A stretch of 5,290 bases of DNA from Thioalkalivibrio sp. (GCA_007120155.1 SKOF01000038.1:1-5290); one strand, 5' to 3'. Shown: positions 1 to 5,290, numbered from the stretch's first letter. The notes: a model not told the origin generated them from the sequence alone. Translations and numbers: made by a program.

Positions 1-558
1 GACCCCCACCAGCACGAGGGTGTAGGCCACCGCCCGCTTGTAATCCAGGCCAAACCAGCGTACCAGCCAGAACGTGGCGAACAACCCCGTGCCGGAGGTG
101 AGCGAGCCGTTGAGTATCCCGATCAGGAACAGCCCCGCGCCGCCCACCAGGTAGCCGTGGCGGGTACGGTGGCTCGGTGCGTAGGTCTGCCCCAGGCCGG
201 GACTGAGCACGGAATACAGTCCGAGACCCATGGTGAGCAACCCCAGGGCGATTTCGGCTCCGCGTTCGGGCACCTGAAGGATGAAACTGGCACCGATCGT
301 CACGCCAGGCAGGCCGGTGATCAGGATAAAGCCTGTGAACCGGCGTTCCAGTGTGTTCTCCTTGAGGTGTCTCAACGTGGCGCCGAGACCGAGGGCCACG
401 CTGGCCACCTTATGGGTGGCCAGCGCCACGCCGAAGGGCAGGCCGAGGAAGATGAGCGCGGGCAGCTGCACCAGACCCGCACCGCCTCCGGACACGGCCG
501 AAAGCAGGTTCGCGCCCAGGGCGATGAAGAACAGCAGGATCTGGTCCAGGATGTACAA
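1..558 (-). CDS. TauE/SafE (TSUP) family membrane transporter, C-terminus cut by window edge
   Basis: Inner-membrane protein of the TSUP family, which exports or imports small anions, often sulfite, sulfonates or other sulfur compounds; the substrate cannot be read here. The 186 visible codons are strongly hydrophobic. Near residues 13-37 is the family's glycine-rich first segment (GANLLSAVSGGGAGLVQLPA), then a KVASVALGLGATLRHLKE stretch, later hydrophobic helices, and the second glycine repeat GILNGSLTSGTGLF before the edge. Family members are usually about 250 residues, so roughly a quarter is missing. In this frame a TAA lies nine codons upstream of codon 558-556, and TTG is the only standard start codon between them, so I call a TTG start; it places the first helix correctly. 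No clear Shine-Dalgarno is visible. The gene is divergent from the DUF4124 gene. The family is secure, the exact start less so. Confidence 0.88.
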   Translation of the reverse strand, partial: MYILDQILLFFIALGANLLSAVSGGGAGLVQLPALIFLGLPFGVALATHKVASVALGLGATLRHLKENTLERRFTGFILITGLPGVTIGASFILQVPERGAEIALGLLTMGLGLYSVLSPGLGQTYAPSHRTRHGYLVGGAGLFLIGILNGSLTSGTGLFATFWLVRWFGLDYKRAVAYTLVLVGV

Positions 559-584
559 GGCGGGTGGATAACGGCCCGATTGGA

Positions 585-614
585 ATTATCATGAGTGATC
601 GGCGGGACTGGCCA
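585..614 (-). promoter_or_regulatory. Candidate sigma70 promoter for the TSUP gene
   Basis: Read on the minus strand, TGGCCA (614-609) is followed after 18 bases by GATAAT (590-585). This gives 4/6 and 5/6 matches to the -35 and -10 consensus. Transcription would start some 20 bases upstream of the proposed TTG start. It is a pattern match only. Confidence 0.33.
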
Positions 615-652
615 TCGGAGGGGCCGCGGTCCGGGCCGGATGATCGTAACAC

Positions 653-656
653 AGGG
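653..656 (+). promoter_or_regulatory. Ribosome binding site of the DUF4124 gene
   Basis: AGGG lies 8 bases before the ATG at 665. It selects that ATG over the out-of-frame ATG at 660. It is the clearest Shine-Dalgarno in the window; the other starts have weak ones or none. Confidence 0.55.
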
Positions 657-664
657 TCCATGAG

Positions 665-1273
665 ATGCGCTTTGCAGGCAAACTGGTGTTTTTCGCGGGC
701 CTTGGGGTGCTGCTTCTTTCCGCGACGCTACAGGCCCAGATGTACCGCTGGACCGACCCGGACGGTCGCGTGCATTACAGTGATTCGCCGCCCCCGGAGG
801 CCGAGCGCAGGGAACTCCGTGTCCTGGATGAGCGCGGTCTGACGGTGCGCGAACTGGATCGGCCGAGGACCCGCGAGGAGATCGAGGAGGCCCGCCGCCA
901 GGAGGCGCTGGACGCACAACGCCAGGAGGAACAGGAGGCTCAGGAACACCGGGACCGCATCCTGCTCCAGAGTTTCGGATCGGAGCGCGAGCTGATCGCT
1001 GCCCGGGATGACCGGGTCACCATCGTGGATGGCAGTCTCGACATCACCGAAGAGAAGATTCGCAGACTGGAGGAACAGATCGCGCGCCTGCAACAGCGCA
1101 GGGAGCGAAGCGGATCACCGGCCGGTCTGGACGAGGACATCGCCGGCCTGGAACGCCAGCTGCGGCTGCAACTCCGCTATCGCGACGAACGCCTGGAGGA
1201 ACGCCAGCGCATCATCGATCAGTTCGATGCCGACCTGGAGCGGCTTCGGGAACTGAAGGCGGCGGAGAGGTGA
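665..1273 (+). CDS. DUF4124 domain protein, secreted, with long coiled coil
   Basis: A 202-residue envelope protein of unknown function. Residues 1-24 form a signal peptide: basic MRFAGK, a hydrophobic core, and probable cleavage after LQA. DUF4124 follows at about 25-62, with its hallmark MYRWTDPDGRVHYSDSPPP, a short motif (W-x-D-x-x-G-x-x-H/Y-Y-S-D) common at the N-terminus of gammaproteobacterial periplasmic proteins. From about residue 65 to the end the chain is almost all charged residues with heptad-like leucine and isoleucine spacing, so two coiled-coil stretches are likely, about 65-105 and 120-200, broken near SPAGLDED. The SFGSERELIAARDDR stretch between them resembles other members of the family. 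A scaffold or tether role in the periplasm is inference. It starts with a good Shine-Dalgarno, is convergent with argB, and ends 7 bases before repeat element A. Confidence 0.9.
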   Translation: MRFAGKLVFFAGLGVLLLSATLQAQMYRWTDPDGRVHYSDSPPPEAERRELRVLDERGLTVRELDRPRTREEIEEARRQEALDAQRQEEQEAQEHRDRILLQSFGSERELIAARDDRVTIVDGSLDITEEKIRRLEEQIARLQQRRERSGSPAGLDEDIAGLERQLRLQLRYRDERLEERQRIIDQFDADLERLRELKAAER

Positions 1274-1280
1274 CACAATG

Positions 1281-1336
1281 GATTCAAGATTCAAGATTCA
1301 AGATTCAAGATTCAAGATTCAAGATTCAAGATTCAA
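1281..1336 (+). repeat. Left arm of element A: (GATTCAA)8 perfect tandem array
   Basis: Eight identical 7-bp units without a single substitution, against four units in the facing arm and four in each arm of element C. This uniformity suggests recent expansion, for example by replication slippage, so copy number may vary between strains. Read on the plus strand the array is open in all frames. Confidence 0.95.
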
Positions 1337-1424
1337 GAGGGGCAAGTGCGACCCCACGTGAATCCTCGGCGACCGGAATCCCGAATCGCAATCCGTTTGA
1401 ATCTTGAATCTTGAATCTTGAATT
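1281..1424. repeat. Element A: inverted heptamer-repeat element between convergent genes
   Basis: The left arm is eight perfect tandem GATTCAA units (1281-1336). The right arm is the inverted unit: three perfect TTGAATC (1397-1417) plus TTGAATT (1418-1424). The 60-base spacer (1337-1396) begins G-rich (GAGGGGC) and contains decayed units such as CGGAATC and CCGAATC (1374-1387). The arms can pair into a stem of about 28 bp, AT-rich, without a T tract, so it does not look like a classical intrinsic terminator. The element begins 7 bases after the DUF4124 stop and ends 7 bases before the argB stop, filling the junction. It shares its unit with element C. Confidence 0.9.
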
Positions 1425-1431
1425 GCCGTCC

Positions 1432-2319
1432 TCAACTCCGGATCAGCGTCCCCACGCCTTCGTCCGTAAAGAGTTCCAGCAGCACCGCGTGCTCCACCCG
1501 TCCGTCGATAATGTGGGCGGACTTCACGCCGGATTTCACCGCGTCCAGGGCGCAGCTGATCTTCGGGATCATGCCACCGTGGATGGTGCCGTCGGCAATG
1601 AGTTCATCCACCTGCCGTGCGGTGAGCCCGGTGAGCAGCCTGCCCTGGGGGTCCATGACACCGGTGGTGTTGGTGAGCAGGATGAGCTTTTCCGCGCCCA
1701 GCACCGACGCCATCTTGCCGGCCACCAGATCGGCGTTGATGTTGTATGCGGTGCCGTCGTCGCCCACGCCGATGGGGGCGATCACCGGGATGAAGTCCCC
1801 GGAATCCAGCATGTGCACCACCGCCGGGTCGATGCCATCCACCTCGCCCACGTGACCCAGATCGATGATCTCGGGCGCGTCGGCAGCGTCGCCGGGCCGC
1901 GTGTGCGCCAGGCGCCGTGCATGGATCAGGCCGCCGTCCTTGCCCGTAAGTCCTACGGCACGCCCGCCGAAACTGTTGATCAGGCTGACAATGTCCTTGT
2001 TGACCAGCCCGCCCAGTACCATCTGCACCACGTCCATGGTCTCGCTGTCGGTGACCCGCAGGCCGTCCACGAAGCGTGACTCCTTGCCGATCTGCGCCAG
2101 CACCTTGCCGATCTGCGGTCCGCCGCCATGTACGACCACGGGGTTGAGGCCCACCTGCTTGAGCAGCACGATGTCCCGGGCGAAACCCTTCTTGAGGGTG
2201 TCGTCCACCATGGCGTTGCCCCCGTACTTGATCACCACCGTCTTGCCCGAGAAGCGCTGGATGTACGGCAGCGCCTCGGTGAGGACGCGTGCGACCTGGG
2301 ATGCGGATTCCTTGTTCAT
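1432..2319 (-). CDS. argB: Acetylglutamate kinase (N-acetyl-L-glutamate 5-phosphotransferase)
   Basis: Cytoplasmic enzyme of arginine synthesis that phosphorylates N-acetylglutamate with ATP, the second step of the acetylated pathway. The 295-residue product is full length and collinear with the Pseudomonas protein. It shows KYGGNAM (31-37, with the ATP-phosphate lysine), HGGGPQI (64-70), the substrate-binding GLRVT (86-90), NINADLVAGK (193-202) and GGMIPK (248-253). The N-terminal helix before KYGG (SASQVARVLTEALPYIQRF) and the C-terminal DEGVGTLI are hallmarks of hexameric, arginine-inhibited kinases, so feedback by arginine is likely (inference from family). The start is MNKES at 2319, where homology begins. 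The frame stays open to 2424, but that stretch only translates element B. The Shine-Dalgarno is poor. It is probably the last gene of the coaBC-dut-argB unit, 119 bases after dut. Confidence 0.96.
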   Translation of the reverse strand: MNKESASQVARVLTEALPYIQRFSGKTVVIKYGGNAMVDDTLKKGFARDIVLLKQVGLNPVVVHGGGPQIGKVLAQIGKESRFVDGLRVTDSETMDVVQMVLGGLVNKDIVSLINSFGGRAVGLTGKDGGLIHARRLAHTRPGDAADAPEIIDLGHVGEVDGIDPAVVHMLDSGDFIPVIAPIGVGDDGTAYNINADLVAGKMASVLGAEKLILLTNTTGVMDPQGRLLTGLTARQVDELIADGTIHGGMIPKISCALDAVKSGVKSAHIIDGRVEHAVLLELFTDEGVGTLIRS

Positions 2320-2361
2320 CGGGTTTTCTGGGCTCGGCTCGATTGGTCTACACATTCTACA

Positions 2362-2448
2362 GAAGTGAGAAGTGTGAATTGGGAAGTGCGAAACAGGGGT
2401 TCCGTCCGACTTCCCAATTCGCACTTCCTACTTGGTCCTCACTTGTTC
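2362..2448. repeat. Element B: inverted 7-bp-period repeat of a second sequence type
   Basis: The left arm reads in 7-base steps GAAGTGA, GAAGTGT, GAATTGG, GAAGTGC, GAAACAG (2362-2396). The right arm on the minus strand reads GAAGTGC, GAATTGG, GAAGTCG (2427-2407), preceded by decayed units up to 2448. The core stem pairs 2369-2389 with 2407-2427, 18 of 21 positions matching, around a 17-base loop. The architecture is that of elements A and C, but the unit differs. It lies between dut and argB, overlaps the dut stop codon, and ends about 42 bases before the argB start. Confidence 0.82.
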
Positions 2449-2891
2449 CCCGACGATCCAAACCCCCCTTCCCCCCGGTGGCTTTCCTCGAAGGATTCCA
2501 CCACCTGGAACTCGGCCTGCACCACGGGCACGATCACCAGTTGCGCGATGCGTTCCCCGGGCTGCACGACGAAGGGTTCACGCCCGCGGTTCCAGCAGGA
2601 AACGAACAGCTGGCCCTGGTAATCGGAGTCGATCAGCCCGACCAGGTTGCCCAGCACGATGCCGTGCTTGTGACCCAGGCCCGAGCGGGGCAGGATCATG
2701 GCGGCAAGTCCCGGATCGTCGATGTGGATGGCGATGCCCGTGGGGATGAGTTGCGTGTCGCCGGGCGCCAGGGTGAGCGGGTCGTCCAGACAGGCCCGCA
2801 GGTCCATGCCCGCCGAGCCGGGGGTGGCGTGGGCGGGCAGGGGGATGTCCCGGCCGACGCGCGGGTCGAGAATCTTCAGTTCGATCTTCAT
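2439..2891 (-). CDS. dut: Deoxyuridine 5'-triphosphate nucleotidohydrolase (dUTPase)
   Basis: Cytoplasmic homotrimeric enzyme that hydrolyses dUTP to dUMP and pyrophosphate, keeping uracil out of DNA and feeding dTMP synthesis. All five trimeric dUTPase motifs are present: I AGMDLRA (27-33), II PRSGLGHKHG (68-77), III GLIDSDYQG (85-93, with the catalytic aspartate D88 and the uracil-stacking Y91), IV GERIAQL (112-118), and V RGEGGFGSSG (139-148), the mobile arm that closes the active site. The 150 residues match the usual length of about 151. The ATG at 2891 fits homology (MKIELKILD), but the bases just upstream (GCCTCC) are no Shine-Dalgarno, and element C begins 6 bases before the start. 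The last codons and stop overlap the decayed right arm of element B. It lies 84 bases downstream of coaBC in the same direction, the usual gammaproteobacterial order. Confidence 0.96.
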   Translation of the reverse strand: MKIELKILDPRVGRDIPLPAHATPGSAGMDLRACLDDPLTLAPGDTQLIPTGIAIHIDDPGLAAMILPRSGLGHKHGIVLGNLVGLIDSDYQGQLFVSCWNRGREPFVVQPGERIAQLVIVPVVQAEFQVVESFEESHRGEGGFGSSGNK

Positions 2892-2897
2892 GGAGGC

Positions 2898-3011
2898 GAT
2901 TCAATATTCAAGGTTCAAGATTCAAAGGGAGGGCGGTTCGGGATTCAACATCGGTGATTCGAGTAGCAAGCGGGCTTACCCCCTTGAATCCTGAATATTG
3001 AATCTTGAATC
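2898..3011. repeat. Element C: inverted heptamer-repeat element between coaBC and dut
   Basis: The left arm has four units: GATTCAA, TATTCAA, GGTTCAA, GATTCAA (2898-2925). The right arm has four inverted units: TTGAATC, CTGAATA, TTGAATC, TTGAATC (2984-3011). Arm against arm, about 24 of 28 positions pair. The 58-base spacer starts G-rich next to the left arm and ends in a C-run next to the right arm. It holds one more unit, GATTCAA (2942-2948), and a decayed one, GATTCGA (2956-2962). The unit is that of element A. The right arm lies inside the coaBC reading frame, and the left arm ends 6 bases before the dut start. Confidence 0.9.
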
Positions 3012-4205
3012 CGCCTCACGGAAGCGTTCCGAGATTACCTGTATCAGGTGCCGGGCCAACTGTTCCTTGGGCTGGCGGGGGAGTTTGCTGCCGCCTCCGG
3101 GCCATAGGAGCGTCAGGGCGTTGTCGTCCACGTCGAAGCCCCTGCCTCCGGATACGTCGTTGGCCGCGATCAGGTCCAGGCCCTTTTTCATCAGCTTTGT
3201 CCGGGCGTTGCGTTCGAGGTCCCGGGTCTCGGCGGCGAAGCCCACCGTGAACGGGCGATCCGCGAGCGCCGCCACGGCGGCCAGGATGTCCGGGTTGCGT
3301 TCGAGCCCCAGTTGCAGGTGTCCGGTGTTCTTCTTGATCTTGTGGGCCGCCACGGCGGCGGCCCGGTAGTCCGCCACGGCGGCGGCGGCGATGAAGACCT
3401 GGACATGGGCCGACCGGGACATGACGGCCTCGTGCATCTCCGCCGCCGTTTCCACGGGCACGCACTCGACGCCCTCGGGCGGGGCCAGTGCCGTGGGCCC
3501 CGTGACGAGCGTGACCCGCGCCCCCGCCTCCCGGGCGGCCCGGGCTACGGCATAGCCCATCTTTCCTGAGCTCCGGTTGCTGAGGTAACGCACCGGGTCC
3601 AGGGGCTCCCGGGTGGGACCGGCGGTCACGAGCACGTGCAGGCCCGCCAGCGAACCGCTGGCGAACAGTGTTTCGAGACCAGCCAACAATTCGGGTGTTT
3701 CGAGCATGCGGCCCTCGCCGGTCTCGCCGCAGGCCTGACTGCCTTCACCCGGCCCCAGCAGGCGCACGCCACGCGCGCAAAGGGTGTCGGCATTGGCGCG
3801 GGTGGCGGGATGCGCCCACATGGCGCGGTTCATGGCCGGCGCCACGCACAGGGGCGCCTCGCTGGCCAGACAAAGGGTGGTGAGCAGGTCGTCGGCCCGG
3901 CCGTGAGCCAGGCGCGCCAGAAAATCCGCGGTGGCGGGCGCCACCAGGATCGCGTCGGCCCAGCGCGCGAGGGCGATGTGGTCCATGCCCGCTTCGGCCT
4001 CCGGGTCGAACAGCGTGCCGCGCACCGGCTGGCCGGACAGGGCCTGGAAGGTCAGCGGGGTGACGAACTCGGTGGCGGCACGGGTCATCACCACGCGCAC
4101 CTCGGCCCCCGCATCGCGCAGACGGCGCGTCAGCTCGCAGGCCTTGTAGGCCGCGATACCGCCGGTGACTCCCAGCAGGATGCGCTTTTGGGCGAGACTG
4201 GACAT
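2976..4205 (-). CDS. coaBC: Bifunctional phosphopantothenoylcysteine decarboxylase / phosphopantothenate-cysteine ligase
   Basis: Cytoplasmic flavoenzyme of coenzyme A synthesis: CoaB joins 4'-phosphopantothenate to cysteine using CTP, and CoaC decarboxylates the product to 4'-phosphopantetheine. The CoaC half (about 1-185) has GVTGGIAAYK (12-21, FMN binding), the active-site histidine H76 in MDHIALARWAD, PAMNRAMW (123-130), and the catalytic cysteine C159 in QACGETGEGRM. The CoaB half (about 188-397) has TAGPTREPLDPVRYLSNRSSG (194-214), AVADY (276-280), the KIKK lysines (289-292), GFAAET (322-327) and LIAAND (345-350). The total of 409 residues is normal. The start is the ATG at 4205, where homology begins; the frame is open to 4382 without family sequence. 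Oddity: residues 399-408 (DSRFNIQDSR) are translated from the right arm of element C, and the TAA lies in its spacer, so the native C-terminus has been replaced. The coding strand continues into dut. Confidence 0.96.
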   Translation of the reverse strand: MSSLAQKRILLGVTGGIAAYKACELTRRLRDAGAEVRVVMTRAATEFVTPLTFQALSGQPVRGTLFDPEAEAGMDHIALARWADAILVAPATADFLARLAHGRADDLLTTLCLASEAPLCVAPAMNRAMWAHPATRANADTLCARGVRLLGPGEGSQACGETGEGRMLETPELLAGLETLFASGSLAGLHVLVTAGPTREPLDPVRYLSNRSSGKMGYAVARAAREAGARVTLVTGPTALAPPEGVECVPVETAAEMHEAVMSRSAHVQVFIAAAAVADYRAAAVAAHKIKKNTGHLQLGLERNPDILAAVAALADRPFTVGFAAETRDLERNARTKLMKKGLDLIAANDVSGGRGFDVDDNALTLLWPGGGSKLPRQPKEQLARHLIQVISERFREADSRFNIQDSRG

Positions 4206-4408
4206 CCGTTCAGTGTATGGCCGCGGCGCGGCATTTGGAACCATCGTCCCCGGCGCGCGCATCTCACCACCGTTCGTGGCGAGGGTGTCGAGACGCCGCT
4301 GTGGCGGGGCGAGCGCACCGGACGCGAACCGCCATGGCCCCGGGATGGTGTCCGGAAGGGGTTCGCCCGACGTCCCTGGCAATTCCCGCCGGTGACTCCG
4401 GGTTTACG

Positions 4409-4437
4409 TTCATTTGCGGCCGCCCAACGGGTATGCT
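4409..4437 (+). promoter_or_regulatory. Weak candidate promoter for the MFS gene
   Basis: TTCATT (4409-4414), 17 bases, then TATGCT (4432-4437): 3/6 and 4/6 consensus matches, in the most AT-rich patch of this region. Transcription would begin about 20 bases before the ATG. This is a weak pattern match. Confidence 0.25.
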
Positions 4438-4453
4438 GCCCGGACACCCGGGC
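4438..4453 (+). promoter_or_regulatory. Small GC-rich inverted repeat just before the MFS start
   Basis: GCCCGG, loop ACAC, CCGGGC: a perfect 6-bp stem with a 4-base loop, 11 bases upstream of the ATG and directly after the candidate -10. It could be an operator half-site pair or a leader hairpin, or chance in GC-rich DNA. Confidence 0.25.
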
Positions 4454-4464
4454 TGCCCCTGCCA

Positions 4465-5290
4465 ATGACCAACACCTATCCGCCCCGTTTCCAGCAGGTG
4501 CGCTGGACCATCTTCACCCTGCTCATCCTGGCCTACATGCTGGTGTTCTTTCACCGCATGGCCCCGGGGGTGGTGGCCAGTGATCTGTCCGCCGCCTTCG
4601 GCATCAGCGCGGCCGCCCTGGGGTCGCTGGCGGCCATGTACTACTACATCTACACGGCCATGCAGATCCCCGCCGGTGTGCTGGCTGACACGCTGGGCGC
4701 CCGGTACGCGGTGTTCCTGGGGAACCTGGTGGCGGGTGTCGGCTCCATCATGTTCGGGCTCGCGGACACGTTTGCCGTGGCCGGCACGGGCCGGTTCCTG
4801 GTGGGGCTGGGCGTCTCGGTGGTGTTCGTGGGGCTGATGAAGAGCAACACGGTCTGGTTCAGCGAACGCCACTACGGCACCATCAGCGGCGCCACCATAC
4901 TGCTGGGCAACGTGGGGGCCATTGCCGCCACGGGGCCGTTGGCCCTGTTGCTGGTGTACACCGACTGGCGCAACGTGTTCGTGGCGCTGGGGTTGCTGGC
5001 ACTCGCCCTGGCGTTCGCATCCTGGTGGAAGGTGCGTGACCGCCCCGAGGACATGGGCTTCCCGTCCGTGCGGGAAATGGAGGGATTGCCCGCCCACCCG
5101 CTTCGCCATCAGCACTGGATCTCGGACCTGCGCCATGTACTCACCCACAGGCGCCTGTGGCCGGGTTTTGTCTACGATTTCGGCGTCACCGGTTCCCTGT
5201 TCGGATTCGTGGGCCTGTGGGCCATTCCGCTGCTCCGTGACGTGCACGGGCTGGACCGCGGGGACGCCTCCGGCTACACCACGGTCGCGC
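4465..5290 (+). CDS. Major facilitator superfamily (MFS) transporter, C-terminus cut by window edge
   Basis: Inner-membrane secondary transporter; 275 residues of a typical 400-430 are visible. The first six-helix bundle is complete (about residues 15-190). Helix 1 carries YMLVFFHRMAPGVV, and the loop between helices 2 and 3 has the MFS motif A (GVLADTLGARY, 71-81), whose D and R are the conserved charges. Helix 4 follows with GRFLVGLGVSVVFVG. The cytoplasmic linker (about 190-230) opens with RDRPEDMGFP, a feature shared by many nitrate/nitrite-, hexuronate- or organic-anion-type MFS proteins, and helix 7 begins near 232. The substrate cannot be deduced; no nitrate-transporter signature was recognised. 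The ATG at 4465 starts a short cytoplasmic N-tail before helix 1, as expected, though there is no Shine-Dalgarno. It is divergent from coaBC. Confidence 0.9.
   Translation, partial: MTNTYPPRFQQVRWTIFTLLILAYMLVFFHRMAPGVVASDLSAAFGISAAALGSLAAMYYYIYTAMQIPAGVLADTLGARYAVFLGNLVAGVGSIMFGLADTFAVAGTGRFLVGLGVSVVFVGLMKSNTVWFSERHYGTISGATILLGNVGAIAATGPLALLLVYTDWRNVFVALGLLALALAFASWWKVRDRPEDMGFPSVREMEGLPAHPLRHQHWISDLRHVLTHRRLWPGFVYDFGVTGSLFGFVGLWAIPLLRDVHGLDRGDASGYTTVA

Larger units (their letters stand above)
4206..4464. other. Divergent intergenic region between coaBC and the MFS gene
   Basis: This 259-base stretch must hold promoters for both directions. No convincing gene, RNA or repeat is seen; its open frames are uncharacteristic GC-rich shadows. 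In many gammaproteobacteria radC lies divergently upstream of coaBC, but I see no RadC-like sequence here. Confidence 0.5.

Noticed and set aside
1281..1424. CRISPR array
   Set aside because: Units are 7 bp, contiguous and inverted in the second arm, with no 30-bp spacers and no cas genes.
1281..1424. Intrinsic terminator for the convergent genes
   Set aside because: The stem is AT-rich with a 60-base loop and no T tract follows it. Termination by the hairpin is possible but not supported.
1411..2079. A 222-codon open frame on the plus strand over argB
   Set aside because: argB on the other strand shows all kinase motifs; this frame is its shadow and even starts inside the repeat.
2320..2424. 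N-terminal extension of argB to 2424
   Set aside because: The 35 extra residues are translated from element B and the leader. Family homology begins at MNKES (2319).
2898..3011. Insertion sequence or classical REP/BIME element
   Set aside because: There is no transposase, no target-site duplication could be identified, and REP elements are GC-rich palindromes without a 7-bp tandem structure.
4206..4245. Leaderless coaBC promoter (TTCCAA, 17 bases, TACACT on the minus strand)
   Set aside because: Only 3/6 and 4/6 matches, and the -10 would sit 6 bases from the ATG. Too weak to call.
4206..4382. N-terminal extension of coaBC to 4382
   Set aside because: The extra 59 residues resemble no CoaC sequence; the family starts just before GVTGGIAAYK.
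3636..4583. A 315-codon open frame on the plus strand
   Set aside because: It is antisense to coaBC and crosses the intergenic region. It has no recognisable family and a low-complexity GC-driven composition.
4264..5247. A 327-codon open frame on the minus strand
   Set aside because: It lies opposite the MFS gene. Its product is rich in H, G, Q and R with no domain, as expected for the antisense of a GC-rich membrane-protein gene.

Overview
The window is GC-rich chromosomal DNA with tightly packed genes. It most likely comes from a gammaproteobacterium. The coaBC-dut-(algC)-argB neighbourhood known from Pseudomonas, an ArgB of the arginine-inhibited type close to the Pseudomonas protein, and a DUF4124 envelope protein all point that way. 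An Ectothiorhodospiraceae/Thioalkalivibrio-like sulfur oxidiser would fit, but that is a guess.

Layout. 1-558 (minus): a TauE/SafE (TSUP) membrane transporter, cut by the left edge and apparently starting at TTG. 559-664: divergent promoter region. 665-1273 (plus): a secreted DUF4124 protein with a long charged coiled coil. 1281-1424: repeat element A, between two convergent genes. 1432-2319 (minus): argB, N-acetylglutamate kinase. 2362-2448: repeat element B. 2439-2891 (minus): dut, dUTPase. 2898-3011: repeat element C. 2976-4205 (minus): coaBC, bifunctional coenzyme A synthesis enzyme. 4206-4464: divergent intergenic region. 4465-5290 (plus): a major facilitator transporter, cut by the right edge.

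coaBC, dut and argB probably form one leftward transcription unit of housekeeping genes: CoA synthesis, nucleotide-pool sanitation and arginine synthesis. They do not share a pathway. The flanking transporters and the DUF4124 gene read outward or towards this unit.

The striking part is not a protein. Each of the three junctions around argB and dut carries an element built of 7-bp units in two inverted arms around a unique spacer. A and C use the unit GATTCAA / TTGAATC. B uses a different unit near GAAGTGN with an interspersed GAATTGG. The elements stand out as AT-richer islands in GC-rich DNA and press right up to, or into, gene ends. Element C supplies the last residues and the stop codon of coaBC and ends 6 bases before the dut start. 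The unit has a notable coding property: because 7 is not a multiple of 3, the GATTCAA strand is open in all three frames, while the opposite strand has a TGA in every frame.
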